64,000 bases of DNA from NCBI RefSeq assembly GCF_030252185.1, contig NZ_CP126970.1, forward strand, positions 1,178,001 to 1,242,000, written 5' to 3'. Each line of letters opens with the position of its first letter. Positions within the stretch are counted from its first letter, which is position 1. Under the pieces are notes generated by a model that was given only the letters and a program-made list of their open reading frames with translations, searched no databases and was not told the DNA's origin. This DNA is from Corynebacterium suedekumii (GTDB taxonomy: Bacteria; Actinomycetota; Actinomycetes; Mycobacteriales; Mycobacteriaceae). The translations under genes were made by a program, and so were the position numbers. Below, piece by piece: positions 37,164 to 46,666 of the stretch.

Positions 37164-38259
37164 CCCGGCCGAGCAGTGTTCCGCCGAGGACCAGGGCGGC
37201 CAGGGTGGCCAGCAGCGTGATCGCCCGCTGACCTGCGGCGGGATCCTCCGGGGTCGGGGCGGCGGCGGCCACCTGCCGGGGCTCAGTGATGTAGGCGCCG
37301 GGAAGGTGCGTGAGCGCGGTGTGCGGGTCGACGGCCCCGTGGCTGGGTTCCGCCGCCTGGCGGATCCGCTCCCGCAACTGAGCTGCCGAATCCCCCGGAT
37401 GGCGCTGCCGCAGGAGAGCCGCCACACCGGTGACCACCGGGGCCGCGAAGCTCGTGCCCTCGAACGCCACCTCCTGCCCCTGGGCGGTGACCATGCCCGC
37501 CGCCCAGCCGTCACCGGACGGGGAGACGCCGGTGGTGACCCGGCCGGGGGCGCTGAGCACATTGTCCGCCGGAAGGGAGTACTCCGCCAGGGAGTGCGGA
37601 TCATCCGCGTGGCGGGCGGCGACGGGCAGGACGGTCGGGGAGTGCGCCGGGTAGACCACCGCCCCGGGAAGGCAGGCGCCGCCGTTGTTGCCGGATGCGG
37701 AGACCACGACGACGCCCTGCTCCTCGGCGCGGAGGAGGGCGTGGTCGAGGACGGCGGCGTCGAGAAGCGCCGCCTGATCAGCCGGCACGCAGGACACGAC
37801 GGAGATGTTGAGTACCTGCGCACCGGCGTCGAGCGCGGCGTGGATCGCGTCGGCGAGACTGGCGAGCGTGCCCGCGGAATCAGCGTCCGGCTGACGGTAG
37901 TGCGCGCTGGACTGCCGGACGCTGAGGATCGTCGCCCCGGGGGCGACCTCGCGGATGACACCGGCGACGACGGTGCCGTGCCCGTCGCAGTCGAGAAGCG
38001 GATCGGGGGTGGCCGGAGCGACCAGGTCCGCGACCGGATCCACCGGGGCGAGCTGCGGATGATCGGCCACGCCCGTGTCGATCACCGCCACCCGCACGCC
38101 CTCGCCGCGCGCGATGCGGTGGGTGTCCCCGAGAGCGAACTGCGGCGCCGGGCCGGGCGCGGGAAGCACGGCGGCACAGGGGGTGTCGGGTTCCTGTGCG
38201 GTCACCGGTGGAGGAGTGAGCAGGGCCAGGACGGTGAGCGACGCGAGAATCCGTCTCAT
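37126..38259 (-). CDS. mycP: Mycosin, ESX-associated subtilisin-like protease
   Basis: Membrane-anchored serine protease of type VII systems, needed for complex stability. The 377-residue product has a signal peptide (RRILASLTVLALLTPPPVTA), the triad Asp61 (VAVIDTG), His94 (DGHGTVVAG) and Ser270 (EGTSFAAP), and a C-terminal anchor (ITLLATLAALVLGGTLLG). ATG 38259 overlaps the eccD stop (ATGA), which fixes the start; the longer open frame runs into eccD. Minus strand, as Rv3449 relative to its ESX-4 neighbours. Confidence 0.94.
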   Translation of the reverse strand: MRRILASLTVLALLTPPPVTAQEPDTPCAAVLPAPGPAPQFALGDTHRIARGEGVRVAVIDTGVADHPQLAPVDPVADLVAPATPDPLLDCDGHGTVVAGVIREVAPGATILSVRQSSAHYRQPDADSAGTLASLADAIHAALDAGAQVLNISVVSCVPADQAALLDAAVLDHALLRAEEQGVVVVSASGNNGGACLPGAVVYPAHSPTVLPVAARHADDPHSLAEYSLPADNVLSAPGRVTTGVSPSGDGWAAGMVTAQGQEVAFEGTSFAAPVVTGVAALLRQRHPGDSAAQLRERIRQAAEPSHGAVDPHTALTHLPGAYITEPRQVAAAAPTPEDPAAGQRAITLLATLAALVLGGTLLGRVSAPGRSPRRTG

Positions 38260-39587
38260 CCCAGCCCCCGGATGAGGGCGAATAGGCCCGCCTGGTGGGC
38301 GGCCAGCGGAAGGACCGCGGCGACGGCGAGCGACTCCGCCCGTTCCCACCACACGACGGTCGTCGGTTCCAAATCGCGCACGTGCGGGGTCCACACCGGG
38401 GCGGTCACCGCCGCGAGCACGACCAGACCAGCGATCCCCAGCTGCACCGGATGCCCGGAACCGTGCGCCGCCGCCAGGGCCGTACCGACCGCCCCCGCGA
38501 GCCCGATGAGCAGCCACGCCCACGCCACCACCGGTTGATGATGGCGGGCGGCGTGCAGCAGGACCGCCCCGGCGACCGCGACGCAAATCGCCAACGCGAA
38601 CCCGCCGCCCTGCCAACCGAGGGTCAGCACCGCGGGGACCATGGCGGCGGCGGTCCCCAACGACAGGCCCTCATGCAGACGCTGGGCGCGCCGGGCACGG
38701 TCATCCACGTCCGACTGCACCTTGTCGGCGACGCCCAGATCCTGGCCCGCCGTGGGCACGCGTGGTACCCGCAGGCCGGCCGCCTTTGACGCCCAACCGG
38801 GAAGCGCAGCGATGACCGGAACCCCGGCACCGACGATGACCGCGGCCGACGCCACCCCGGGGCTGGCGGCGTGCTCCGGCAGGAAAGCGCCACCGACACC
38901 GAGGGTGGTGAACCCGGCCACCGCGACGAGCGCCGCTCCCGTGCGGGCACCCAGGCCACCGAGGACAGCGGTGAGGAGCAGCGCCGCCAGCATCGCCCCC
39001 GTGGCGGCCAGACCCGCCCAGCCGAGGGTGTCCGGGGTGAGCCGGTCCGCCGGATCTGCCGCCTCGAGGACGGAGGTGCCCGCGGCGGCCGCGGTGAGCA
39101 GGATCGTGGCGGTCCCCAGGACCTGGAAGCGGCGCTGCCAGACGAGCATCGCCACCGTGGCCACGGCACCGACCGCCAGCGCGACCGACACCGGCTGAAA
39201 CGCGAGGACGAGCACGATGAGCCCGGCGCAGCCGGTGAGCGAGGCCGCGGTGGCCAGGCCGCTCGTGCCGGCACCCGGCGCGGTGGCGACCAGGGACTCG
39301 GCCGCGTCCCGGATGACCGGGGCGGCGGACTCGTGGCGCGGGGTGAGCACGATGACGGATCCGTGGTCCAGCGGAGTCTGGTGCAGCGGGACCGCCGCGT
39401 CGAGCTGCTGGCCGCCGGCCGTCATGGCGTGCCACGGCCGGGAGATCCGGGGAGCCCCGCACAGGGTGACGATCTCCGGGATGAGATCCGCCAGGGATGA
39501 ACCGGCCGGCAGAGCGACATCGGCCTCCCGGTGATAGCCGCCGACGTGGAAGCGGACGGTCAGGCGCAGAACATGGTCAAGACTCAC
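38256..39587 (-). CDS. eccD: ESX-4 type VII secretion channel protein EccD
   Basis: EccD forms the large membrane ring of ESX complexes. The product has an N-terminal ubiquitin-like YukD domain (about residues 1-85: LRLTVRFHVGGYHREADVAL) and about eleven membrane helices. GTG 39587, with GGGGGA nine bases upstream, is the preferred start, giving 443 residues; an ATG at 39623 is the alternative. It is divergent from eccC and coupled to mycP by a four-base overlap. Confidence 0.9.
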   Translation of the reverse strand: MSLDHVLRLTVRFHVGGYHREADVALPAGSSLADLIPEIVTLCGAPRISRPWHAMTAGGQQLDAAVPLHQTPLDHGSVIVLTPRHESAAPVIRDAAESLVATAPGAGTSGLATAASLTGCAGLIVLVLAFQPVSVALAVGAVATVAMLVWQRRFQVLGTATILLTAAAAGTSVLEAADPADRLTPDTLGWAGLAATGAMLAALLLTAVLGGLGARTGAALVAVAGFTTLGVGGAFLPEHAASPGVASAAVIVGAGVPVIAALPGWASKAAGLRVPRVPTAGQDLGVADKVQSDVDDRARRAQRLHEGLSLGTAAAMVPAVLTLGWQGGGFALAICVAVAGAVLLHAARHHQPVVAWAWLLIGLAGAVGTALAAAHGSGHPVQLGIAGLVVLAAVTAPVWTPHVRDLEPTTVVWWERAESLAVAAVLPLAAHQAGLFALIRGLG

Positions 39588-39845
39588 GTGGATGATCCCC
39601 CAGGTAACGGTCGGGCCGGGCACACCCCCTGTGCCCTGCTGCCGACATCTTCACCCACCGTCGCTGTCCTGTCCACCGGAGGATGCTCGCCAGGTCCCCC
39701 GGGCAGGCTCGCTCTGCGGGACCCGGTGATCTGCCCTAGGATCACGCCAGACATGTCCGCGTGGTCGCGGATCTCCGGTGGGGGTGACCGGGCGGACCAT
39801 GCGCACCGACATGGGTATGACACGGGTATCACCAGGGGGAAGAAC
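39588..39845. promoter_or_regulatory. Divergent eccD/eccC promoter region
   Basis: About 258 bases between the two divergent ESX transcription units. I see an AGGGGGA binding site (39835-39841) before eccC and a GGGGGA before eccD, but no ECF-type GGGAACCT box of the kind found ahead of esxU. Confidence 0.45.
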
Positions 39846-42800
39846 ATGCTCGGAGTACATCTCGACCGCGTCGTGGAGCCGATCAGCTCGGCCGAACGCG
39901 AACCTGCGCCACCGCTGCCGCAGGGCACACTCACCGCGGAGACGGTGCCGCCGGCACACCGGCCCGGGCCGTTGCCGCTCATCCGCATCCTCATGCCCGT
40001 GGTGATGATCGCCGGTATGGCCGCCATGGTCGGGTTAATGATGCTCGGCGGGGCCGGCGCCAGTCCGATGATGCTCATCTTCCCGCTCATGATGGGGATG
40101 TCACTGCTCATGATGTTCTCCCCGCCGGCCGGCGAGGACGTCGACGAGACCCGCCGCACCTATCTGCGGCACCTGGGAGCGCTGCGGGAGAAGGCCCTCG
40201 ACCATGCCGAGCGGCAGCGGGCCCACGAATTCCACCGCCACCCCGACCCCGCCGAACTGTGGTCGCGGGTGGGCACCCGGCGGCTGTGGGAACGCGGTGC
40301 GCAGGACGCGGACGCGCTCGAGGTGCGCATCGGCATCGGGGACACCGGGTTGTGCACCCCGGTGCAGGTGCCGGACTCGGGTGCGCCGGAGGACCTCGAT
40401 CCGGTGTGCGCGGTGAGCCTGCGACGCACCGTCCGGGCGGTGAACACCTGCCCCGGGATGCCGGTGGCGGTGCAGCTGCAGGCCTTCCGTTTCCTCGGGA
40501 TCTCCGGCCCGGGTGCCGCCGACCTCGCGCGGGCGATCGTCGGCCAGCTGGTCACCGCGCACGGCCCGGAGACCATCGGACTGGAGGTCATCGGCCAGGG
40601 CTGGGACTGGGTGAAATGGCTGCCCCACACCCGCGCGCCGGAGACCGCGGCCTTCCGTGTGCTCATCGTCGACTCGGTGACCACCACCGGCACCGAGCCC
40701 TACCTTGATGATCCGGTGTGGACCACCATCATCGACGTCGGTTCCCGGTCCACCACCGCCCTGGGCATGCGCTGCGAGCAGGAGGGCTTCGCCCTGTCCG
40801 CCGACGATGAGCTGCGGGCCCACACCGCCGCCGGCATGGAGGTCCTCGGCCGGCCTGACCGGCTCCGGGAGGAGGAGGCCGTCATCCTCGGTCGGGCACT
40901 GACCCGATCCCGCCGCCCCGACAGCACCACCTCCGGCACCGGCAAGGACCTCACCTCACTCATCGGGCTGGCGGACATCGAGCAGCTCACCCCTGAGACC
41001 ATGTGGCCGGGGCGGGAGCAGTCCCGGCAGCGGCTGGTGGTCCCCATCGGCACCACCCCGCAGGGCGTGCCGGTGCGCCTGGACCTCAAGGAGTCCGCCC
41101 ACGGAGGCATGGGGCCGCACGGGTTGTGCATCGGCGCCACCGGCTCCGGAAAGTCGGAGCTGCTGCGCACCCTGGTCGTCTCCCTGGTCGCGACCCACAG
41201 TCCGGAGGAACTCAACCTCGTCCTCGTCGACTTCAAGGGTGGCGCCACCTTCCTCGGGCTGGAGGCACTGCCGCACACCTCCGCGGTGATCACCAACCTC
41301 GCCGACGAGGCCGTCCTCGTGGAGCGCATGTTCGACGCCATCTCCGGCGAACTCAACCGCCGGCAGGAGGTGCTGCGCGCGGCCGGCAACATCGCCAACG
41401 TCACCGACTACACCGCCGCCCGCCTGGCCGGCCGCGATGACCTGGAACCGCTGCCGGCACTTGTCATCGTCGTCGACGAGTTCTCGGAACTGCTCGCCGC
41501 CCACCCCGACTTCGCCGACCTCTTCGTCGCGGTCGGTCGACTCGGCCGCTCGCTGCACGTCCATCTTCTCCTGGCCAGCCAACGACTCGAGGAGGGCGAC
41601 TACGCGGTCTGGACTCGCACCTGTCCTACCGGATCGGGCTGAAGACCTTCTCCGCGGCCGAATCCCGCCAGGTCCTCGGCGTCACCGACGCGCACCACCT
41701 GCCCGCCCAGCCGGGCGCCGGGTACCTGCGTCACGACGCCGACGACCTCACCCGATCCCAGGCCGCCTACGTCTCCGGGCCGCTGGCGCGCCGGGATGTC
41801 TCGGCCCTGCCGGGCGAGGGGGCGGGCCGGGTGGCGCTGTTCACCGGATGGGACCAGTTCGACGTCGCCGACACCCCGACGGTCTACGACGAGTCGACGA
41901 CGCTGCTGGACACCGTCGTCGACCGGGCCCGCACCACCGCGCAGGCCCGTGGGCTGCACGCCCACCGCATCTGGCTGCCTCCGCTGCCCGCCGCCATCGA
42001 ACTGTCCGGCGTGGCCGAGGACGTCGGGGAGCTGGCTGCCGCGATCGGCATCATCGACCGGCCCTATCACCAGCGGCAGGATCCGCTCATCCTCGATCTC
42101 ACGGCCGGCGGTGGGCACGCCGCGCTCTGTGGTGGCCCACAGACCGGTAAATCCACCGCCCTGCGTACGATCGTCGCCTCGCTGGCCGCCACCCACGGCA
42201 CCGACCGGGTCCGGTTCTACGTCCTCGACCTCGGCGGCGGAACCCTGGGCACCCTCGACCGACTACCGCACGTGGCGGGCGTGGCCGACCGCCACGACCC
42301 GGAACGGGTCCGCCGCATCATCGACGAGGTCACCGGCCTCGTGGAGTCCCCGGAGGAGCGTCACACCTTCCTCGTCGTCGACGGCTGGCACGCCGTCGCC
42401 GGTGACTTCGAGGATCTGGTCGAACCGATCACCCGCCTGGCCGCCGACGGCCCCAGCGCCCGGGTCCACCTGCTGCTGTCCACCCCGCGCTGGACCGTCC
42501 TGCGCCCGGCGATCCGGGACCTGATCACCCACCGGCTGGAACTGAAACTCGGCGAGCCGATGGATTCGCTCATCGACCGCAAAGCGCAGCAGAAACTGCC
42601 CGGCCTGCCGGGCCGGGGGCTCACCGCCGACGGCGGACACATGCTCATCGCCCGCAGCTCCCACCAGGACCTCGCGCACATCAGCGCCACCGCCGGTGAC
42701 CCGGTACCGCGCCTCAAGGTCCTGCCGGCCCACCTCACTTCGGCCGAACTCGCACCCACCGCGGGAATTCCACTGGCCGTCGGCGGTCCACGCCTGGAGA

Positions 42801-43450
42801 CCCTGGCGTGGGACCCGGCCACCAGCCCGCACGTCGTCTGCATCGGCGGGCAGGGGGCAGGCAAGTCGACGTGGCTGGCCACCGTCGCAGCCGGCATCAC
42901 CAGCCTGGGGCCCGAGGCGGCCCGCATGGTGGTCATCGACCACCGCCGCGCCCACCTGGGCACCCTGGACGAGAGCATGGTCGCCGCCTACTCGGCCACC
43001 AGTGCCGCCACCCAGACGGTGCTCGCCGACGCCGTGGCGACCCTCACCGCCCGGCTTCCCGGCCCCGACATCACCCCGGCGCAGCTGGCGGCGAGGAACT
43101 GGTGGTCCGGTCCGGAGATCTACCTGCTCATCGACGACCTCGACCTCGTCACCGACCACCTGCTCCACCCGCTCGTCGACCTGCTGCCGCACGCCCGCGA
43201 CATCGGCCTGCACCTGGTGCTGGCCCGGAAATCCGGCGGCATCGGCCGCGCTCTGTTCGGCGCGTTCTTCTCCGCCGTCCGCGACCAGTCCCCGGCCGTG
43301 ATGCTTCTCGACGCCGACCGGGACGAGGGCGCCATCTTCGGCATCAAGCCCGTCCCCCAGCCACCGGGTCGCGGCACCTGGCAGGTCCGTGGTGAGACGG
43401 TCGGCGTGTGCCAGATCGCCACCGTCCCTGGCGACGGAGGTGACGCATGA
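39846..43450 (+). CDS. eccC: ESX-4 type VII secretion ATPase EccC, split by a one-base loss
   Basis: FtsK/SpoIIIE-like motor that recognises and drives WXG100 substrates. Two membrane helices (about residues 46-93) precede three ATPase domains: Walker A GATGSGKSE (about 429), GGPQTGKST (about 762) and GGQGAGKST (about 1000). The frame is lost near 41597 after LASQRLEEG. Adding a C (GGGC(C)GACTACG) continues as RLRGLDSHLSYRIGLKTFSA and gives about 1201 residues, the normal size. The lesion matches the one in rpoA, so an error is more likely than inactivation. Confidence 0.9.
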
Positions 43451-44439
43451 GCGCCCCCGCCCTGCCCGGCACCCTGACCATCACGGTGCTCGACACCGCC
43501 ACCATCTTCGAGGGCCCCGACACCGTCTACCGCTACGACCTGCCCGGCACCGGCATCATCGACGGGTGGGCGCTGCAGGCCGTGGTCGACCAGGCGAAGG
43601 AGATCTGCAGTCTGCACTGGCCGGACGTCGAGATCATCGTCGACGCCCCCGAAGCGGCCACCGAGGTCCTCACCCGGACCTTCCTCAACAAGGGGGTGGC
43701 GGCCTATCCCACCGAGGCACTGCGGGAGACCACCCTCCCCGGCGCCGACGACGACGGGGGAGAGGTCACCATCACCCGCCCCACCGAATCGGCCGGGCGG
43801 GGCCGCCACCGGCTGGGCCGACACTCCTGGTTCCACCCCTTCCAGCTCGTCATCGCGGCCGTCGTCCTCACCATCGCCGGCCTGAGCTGGTGGCTCGTCG
43901 GCGGCCAGAGTCCGCCCCAGGAAGCGGCGGAGGAGACGGCGGCGGCGTCCGCCCCGACCCCGGCGGAGACGGCACCTGAGACGACGGCGACCACGGCGGC
44001 GTCGACAAGCAGGGAGCCGGAACCACCGACCACAGTGCTGGAGCTGGCGGGCCTGTCCGTGGCCACGCCCGAGGGATTCCGGCTGGAGGACCGCGACGGC
44101 GGGCTCGTGGCGGTGGGGGAGGACCCCGCGCTGCGGATCCACCTCGCCGCCGATCCCGTCTACTCCGTGCCCGCCGACGCGGTGCTCGCGCAGATAGCGG
44201 CGATGGTCGACACCGACCCCACCCTCCACCCCCTCGACCCCGAGCGGCGCGCCCAGGGCGATGAGACCACCCGGTACCGGGAAGTTCCCGGCGACGGCTC
44301 CGAGGTCACGTGGAGCACATGGATCGAGGACGGCCACCAGCTCAGCGTCGGATGCCAGACCCGGCAGGAACCGACGATTCCGCAGGCAGCGGCCTGCCGC
44401 ATGGCGCTCGACAGCCTCCGGCTGACCGGGCGGACATGA
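43447..44439 (+). CDS. Type VII secretion-associated protein (Rv3446c-like)
   Basis: A 330-residue protein matching the ESX-4 Rv3446c family by position and layout. It has a cytoplasmic N-domain (residues 1-125), one helix (FQLVIAAVVLTIAGLSWWLV, about 135-155), a Thr/Glu/Ala-rich linker (about 160-200) and an outer C-terminal domain with two cysteines. The start overlaps eccC by four bases (ATGA). Function unknown; probably an ESX-4 assembly or control factor. Confidence 0.85.
   Translation: MSAPALPGTLTITVLDTATIFEGPDTVYRYDLPGTGIIDGWALQAVVDQAKEICSLHWPDVEIIVDAPEAATEVLTRTFLNKGVAAYPTEALRETTLPGADDDGGEVTITRPTESAGRGRHRLGRHSWFHPFQLVIAAVVLTIAGLSWWLVGGQSPPQEAAEETAAASAPTPAETAPETTATTAASTSREPEPPTTVLELAGLSVATPEGFRLEDRDGGLVAVGEDPALRIHLAADPVYSVPADAVLAQIAAMVDTDPTLHPLDPERRAQGDETTRYREVPGDGSEVTWSTWIEDGHQLSVGCQTRQEPTIPQAAACRMALDSLRLTGRT
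43998..44010 (-). repeat. Variant of the 13-base element (GCTTGTCGACGCC)
   Basis: Reverse-strand variant, differing from the main form at three positions, inside the linker region of the Rv3446c-like gene. A second identical copy lies in alr at 59888-59900. Confidence 0.4.
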
Positions 44440-44455
44440 AAACTTCTCCCCGCCC

Positions 44456-44487
44456 GGGAACCTCCGGCCCGTTTCCGGAGTCCAACA
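44456..44487 (+). promoter_or_regulatory. ECF-sigma-type promoter of esxU-esxT
   Basis: GGGAACCT (44456-44463), a 16-base spacer and GTCCAACA (44480-44487) lie 93 bases before esxU. The identical pair of boxes with the same spacing occurs at 48031-48062. In M. tuberculosis the ECF factor SigM controls esxT-esxU through a similar GGAAC/CGTC-type promoter, so SigM is the natural candidate here; that link is inference. Confidence 0.7.
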
Positions 44488-44580
44488 TGCGTGGAAGGGT
44501 CGCACCGCGGCCTTCTCCGGGGGACCGTCGGGGACCAGCCCCGACACCACACCAACTTCCATCCCGAGGGGGGAAACACC

Positions 44581-44898
44581 ATGACAGCAATGTTCAGGAC
44601 CGAATCCGACGTGATGCTGGCCACCGCCGGCCGCGTCGACACCACCAACTCCGAGGTGCAGGGCGAACTGACCCGCCTGCAGGGCGTCGTCGACGGCGTC
44701 CGCGGCAGCTGGGCCGGCAGCGCACAGGTGAGCTTCGACCAGCTCATGCAGCGCTGGGACACCTCCGCGCGCGAGCTACGCGAGGCGCTGACCAGCATCT
44801 CCGACAACATCCGCCACAACGCCCGGTCCTTTGAATCGACCGAGGCCGACAACTCCCAGGCCTTCACCGCCGTCGGCGGCCAGGGCCTGGCTCTCTAG
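44581..44898 (+). CDS. esxU: WXG100 protein, EsxU-like ESX-4 substrate
   Basis: Small helical-hairpin protein secreted as a dimer with EsxT. It has 105 residues, the same as Rv3445c (EsxU) of M. tuberculosis, with the turn motif W-A-G at 44-46. A classical YxxxD/E signal at the C-terminus is not visible; FESTEAD is the closest. It follows the Rv3446c-like gene by 141 bases that hold an ECF-type promoter, and precedes esxT by 15 bases. Confidence 0.92.
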   Translation: MTAMFRTESDVMLATAGRVDTTNSEVQGELTRLQGVVDGVRGSWAGSAQVSFDQLMQRWDTSARELREALTSISDNIRHNARSFESTEADNSQAFTAVGGQGLAL

Positions 44899-44913
44899 GA
44901 ACAGGACACCACC

Positions 44914-45201
44914 ATGGACGCAATCAAGTACCAGTTCGGCGCCATCGAGGCCGCCGCCGGCGACATCAACGCCACCTCCGGCCGCATCAACGGACTGCTC
45001 GCCGACCTCAAGTCCCAGATCCAGCCGATGGTGAGCACCTGGGAAGGTGACTCCGCCGTCGCCTACCAGGAGGCACAGGCCAAGTGGGACCGATCGGCCA
45101 CCGAGCTCAACACCATCCTGTCCACCATCTCCCGCACCGTCTCCCAGGGCAATGACCGCATGAGTGACGTCAACCGCATGGCCGCCGCCAGCTGGGGCTG
45201 A
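44914..45201 (+). CDS. esxT: WXG100 protein, EsxT-like ESX-4 substrate
   Basis: Partner of EsxU. The 95-residue product is a helical hairpin with the turn motif W-E-G at 43-45 and a heptad-rich second helix ([20 protein letters not shown]). It lacks a YxxxD/E tail. Position before rplM equals Rv3444c. A strong hairpin terminator follows at 45285. Confidence 0.92.
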   Translation: MDAIKYQFGAIEAAAGDINATSGRINGLLADLKSQIQPMVSTWEGDSAVAYQEAQAKWDRSATELNTILSTISRTVSQGNDRMSDVNRMAAASWG

Positions 45202-45284
45202 CCGGATCCCGCCACCACCGGCGGCCGGCCACCTCACCCGTGACCCACGGGCAGACGCGGACCCATCGGCCGGCCGTCGTCGCT

Positions 45285-45316
45285 GACGGTGACAGCCCGG
45301 GCAGGCTGTCACCGTC
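45285..45316 (+). terminator. Terminator of the esxU-esxT operon
   Basis: Perfect 13-base-pair stem GACGGTGACAGCC (45285-45297) with GGCTGTCACCGTC (45304-45316) and a six-base loop. Confidence 0.85.
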
Positions 45317-45376
45317 CACCTCCACCGCCCGCGACATCCTGGACTGCTTCGGCAGCTCCGAACCGTCGCGGGCGGT

Positions 45377-45406
45377 TTGGTGTTGCCGGGGGTGGTCCCA
45401 TACACT
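45377..45406 (+). promoter_or_regulatory. Promoter and leader of rplM-rpsI
   Basis: TTGGTG (45377-45382), an 18-base spacer and TACACT (45401-45406) form a plausible housekeeping promoter. About 150 bases of leader follow to the TTG start. The rest of the 365-base gap after esxT holds only the terminator and no gene I can support. Confidence 0.5.
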
Positions 45407-45566
45407 CAGGAGTCTGTGTGTGCTGTCCCGACGCACGCGTTCTCCCCTGGGAGATCATGCGGACCAGGACGGCAGGTCACCTCGCGGGTCCCCACCGGCC
45501 GCCGGATGTGACTGTGGCGCGCAGCGTTTGGCCGGCAGCCCCCAGACAGACTTTCAAGGAGTCATT

Positions 45567-46010
45567 TTGTCTACTTACCACCCGACGAGCGGTGACATCA
45601 CCCGCAAGTGGTACGTCATCGACGCCACCGACGTGGTGCTGGGCCGACTCGCCTCCCACGTGGCAGACCTGCTGCGCGGCAAGGGCAAGCCCCAGTTCAC
45701 CCCGAACGTCGACTGCGGCGATCACGTCATCGTGATCAACGCCGACAAGGTCCACATCTCCTCCAACAAGCGCGACCGCGAGATGCGCTACCGCCACTCC
45801 GGCTACCCGGGTGGTCTGAAGTCCATGACCCTGGGTAAGGCTCTGGACACTCGCCCGGACCGCGTGGTCGAGGAAGCAATCGTCGGCATGATGCCGCACA
45901 ACAAGCTTTCCCGTTCCTCCGCCAAGAAGCTCCACGTTTTCACCGGCTCCGATCACCCGTACGCCGGCCAGAAGCCCGAGACCTACGAGATCAAGCAGGT
46001 GGCACAGTGA
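45567..46010 (+). CDS. rplM: 50S ribosomal protein L13
   Basis: L13 is an early assembly protein. The 147-residue product reads [20 protein letters not shown] after a TTG start at 45567; AAGGA (45556-45560) is the binding site. The conserved [20 protein letters not shown] block is present. The longer open frame upstream is not L13. It overlaps rpsI (GTGA). Confidence 0.97.
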   Translation: MSTYHPTSGDITRKWYVIDATDVVLGRLASHVADLLRGKGKPQFTPNVDCGDHVIVINADKVHISSNKRDREMRYRHSGYPGGLKSMTLGKALDTRPDRVVEEAIVGMMPHNKLSRSSAKKLHVFTGSDHPYAGQKPETYEIKQVAQ

Positions 46011-46552
46011 CTGACCCGAACCTGAACGACGACTCCACCGTGGCCGAGGCAGCCGACATCCAGGCCGCCACCGCCGCCACCGAGGAGTTCAACTACACCA
46101 TCGGCGACGCCGTCGCTCCCGAGGTCGAGGCCGATGAGGCAGAGGTCGAGACCTCCGTCCACTTCGACGGCCCGATCCAGACCGTCGGTCGCCGTAAGCG
46201 CGCCATCGCCCGCGTGCGCGTGGTCGCCGGCTCCGGCGAGATCACCTGCAACGGTCGTCCGCTGGACGAGTACTTCCCGAACAAGCTGCACCAGCAGGAC
46301 ATCCTGTCCCCGCTGGCTCTGCTGGAGCGTGAAGGCCAGTTCGACATCAAGGCCAACATCTCCGGTGGCGGTCCGACCGGCCAGTCCGGCGCCATGCGCC
46401 TGGCCATCGCCCGTGCACTGAACCTTTACAACCCGAGCGATCGCGCAGCCCTGAAGAAGGCTGGCTTCCTCACCCGTGACGCCCGTGCCGTCGAGCGTAA
46501 GAAGGCCGGTCTGCACAAGGCACGTCGTGCCCCGCAGTACTCCAAGCGTTAA
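46007..46552 (+). CDS. rpsI: 30S ribosomal protein S9 with N-terminal extension
   Basis: S9 contacts the P-site tRNA with its C-terminal tail (RRAPQYSKR, conserved here). The 181-residue product carries an acidic extension of about 52 residues ([20 protein letters not shown]) before the S9 core at [13 protein letters not shown]. Such extensions occur in actinobacteria; the role is unknown. GTG start overlaps the rplM stop. Confidence 0.97.
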   Translation: MTDPNLNDDSTVAEAADIQAATAATEEFNYTIGDAVAPEVEADEAEVETSVHFDGPIQTVGRRKRAIARVRVVAGSGEITCNGRPLDEYFPNKLHQQDILSPLALLEREGQFDIKANISGGGPTGQSGAMRLAIARALNLYNPSDRAALKKAGFLTRDARAVERKKAGLHKARRAPQYSKR

Positions 46553-46561
46553 TCACCTCTC

Positions 46562-46574
46562 GCTTGCCGACGCC
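46562..46574 (+). repeat. Variant of the 13-base element (GCTTGCCGACGCC)
   Basis: Lies ten bases after the rpsI stop, overlapping the terminator stem: the same placement as the exact copies behind rplE and rplO. Identical variants occur at 36318-36330 (eccB) and 63503-63515 (tsaB). Confidence 0.5.
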
Positions 46575-46608
46575 GCCCCCTCCCGCCTCATGCGGAGGGT
46601 GGCGGCGT
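46570..46608 (+). terminator. Hairpin terminator after rpsI
   Basis: ACGCCGCC (46570-46577) pairs with GGCGGCGT (46601-46608) around an inner CCCTCCCGC/GCGGAGGG stem. Confidence 0.8.
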
Positions 46609-46653
46609 TCGCCGTTCCCGGGGTCGGACTCTTTGGCTCTCCACAGCCACATG

Positions 46654-46659
46654 CATAAT
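46654..46659 (+). promoter_or_regulatory. Probable -10 box, leaderless glmM start
   Basis: CATAAT lies seven bases before ATG 46667, and CTTTGG is 17 bases further upstream. This supports ATG 46667 over ATG 46658 as the glmM start. Confidence 0.45.
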
Positions 46660-46666
46660 GGACGCC

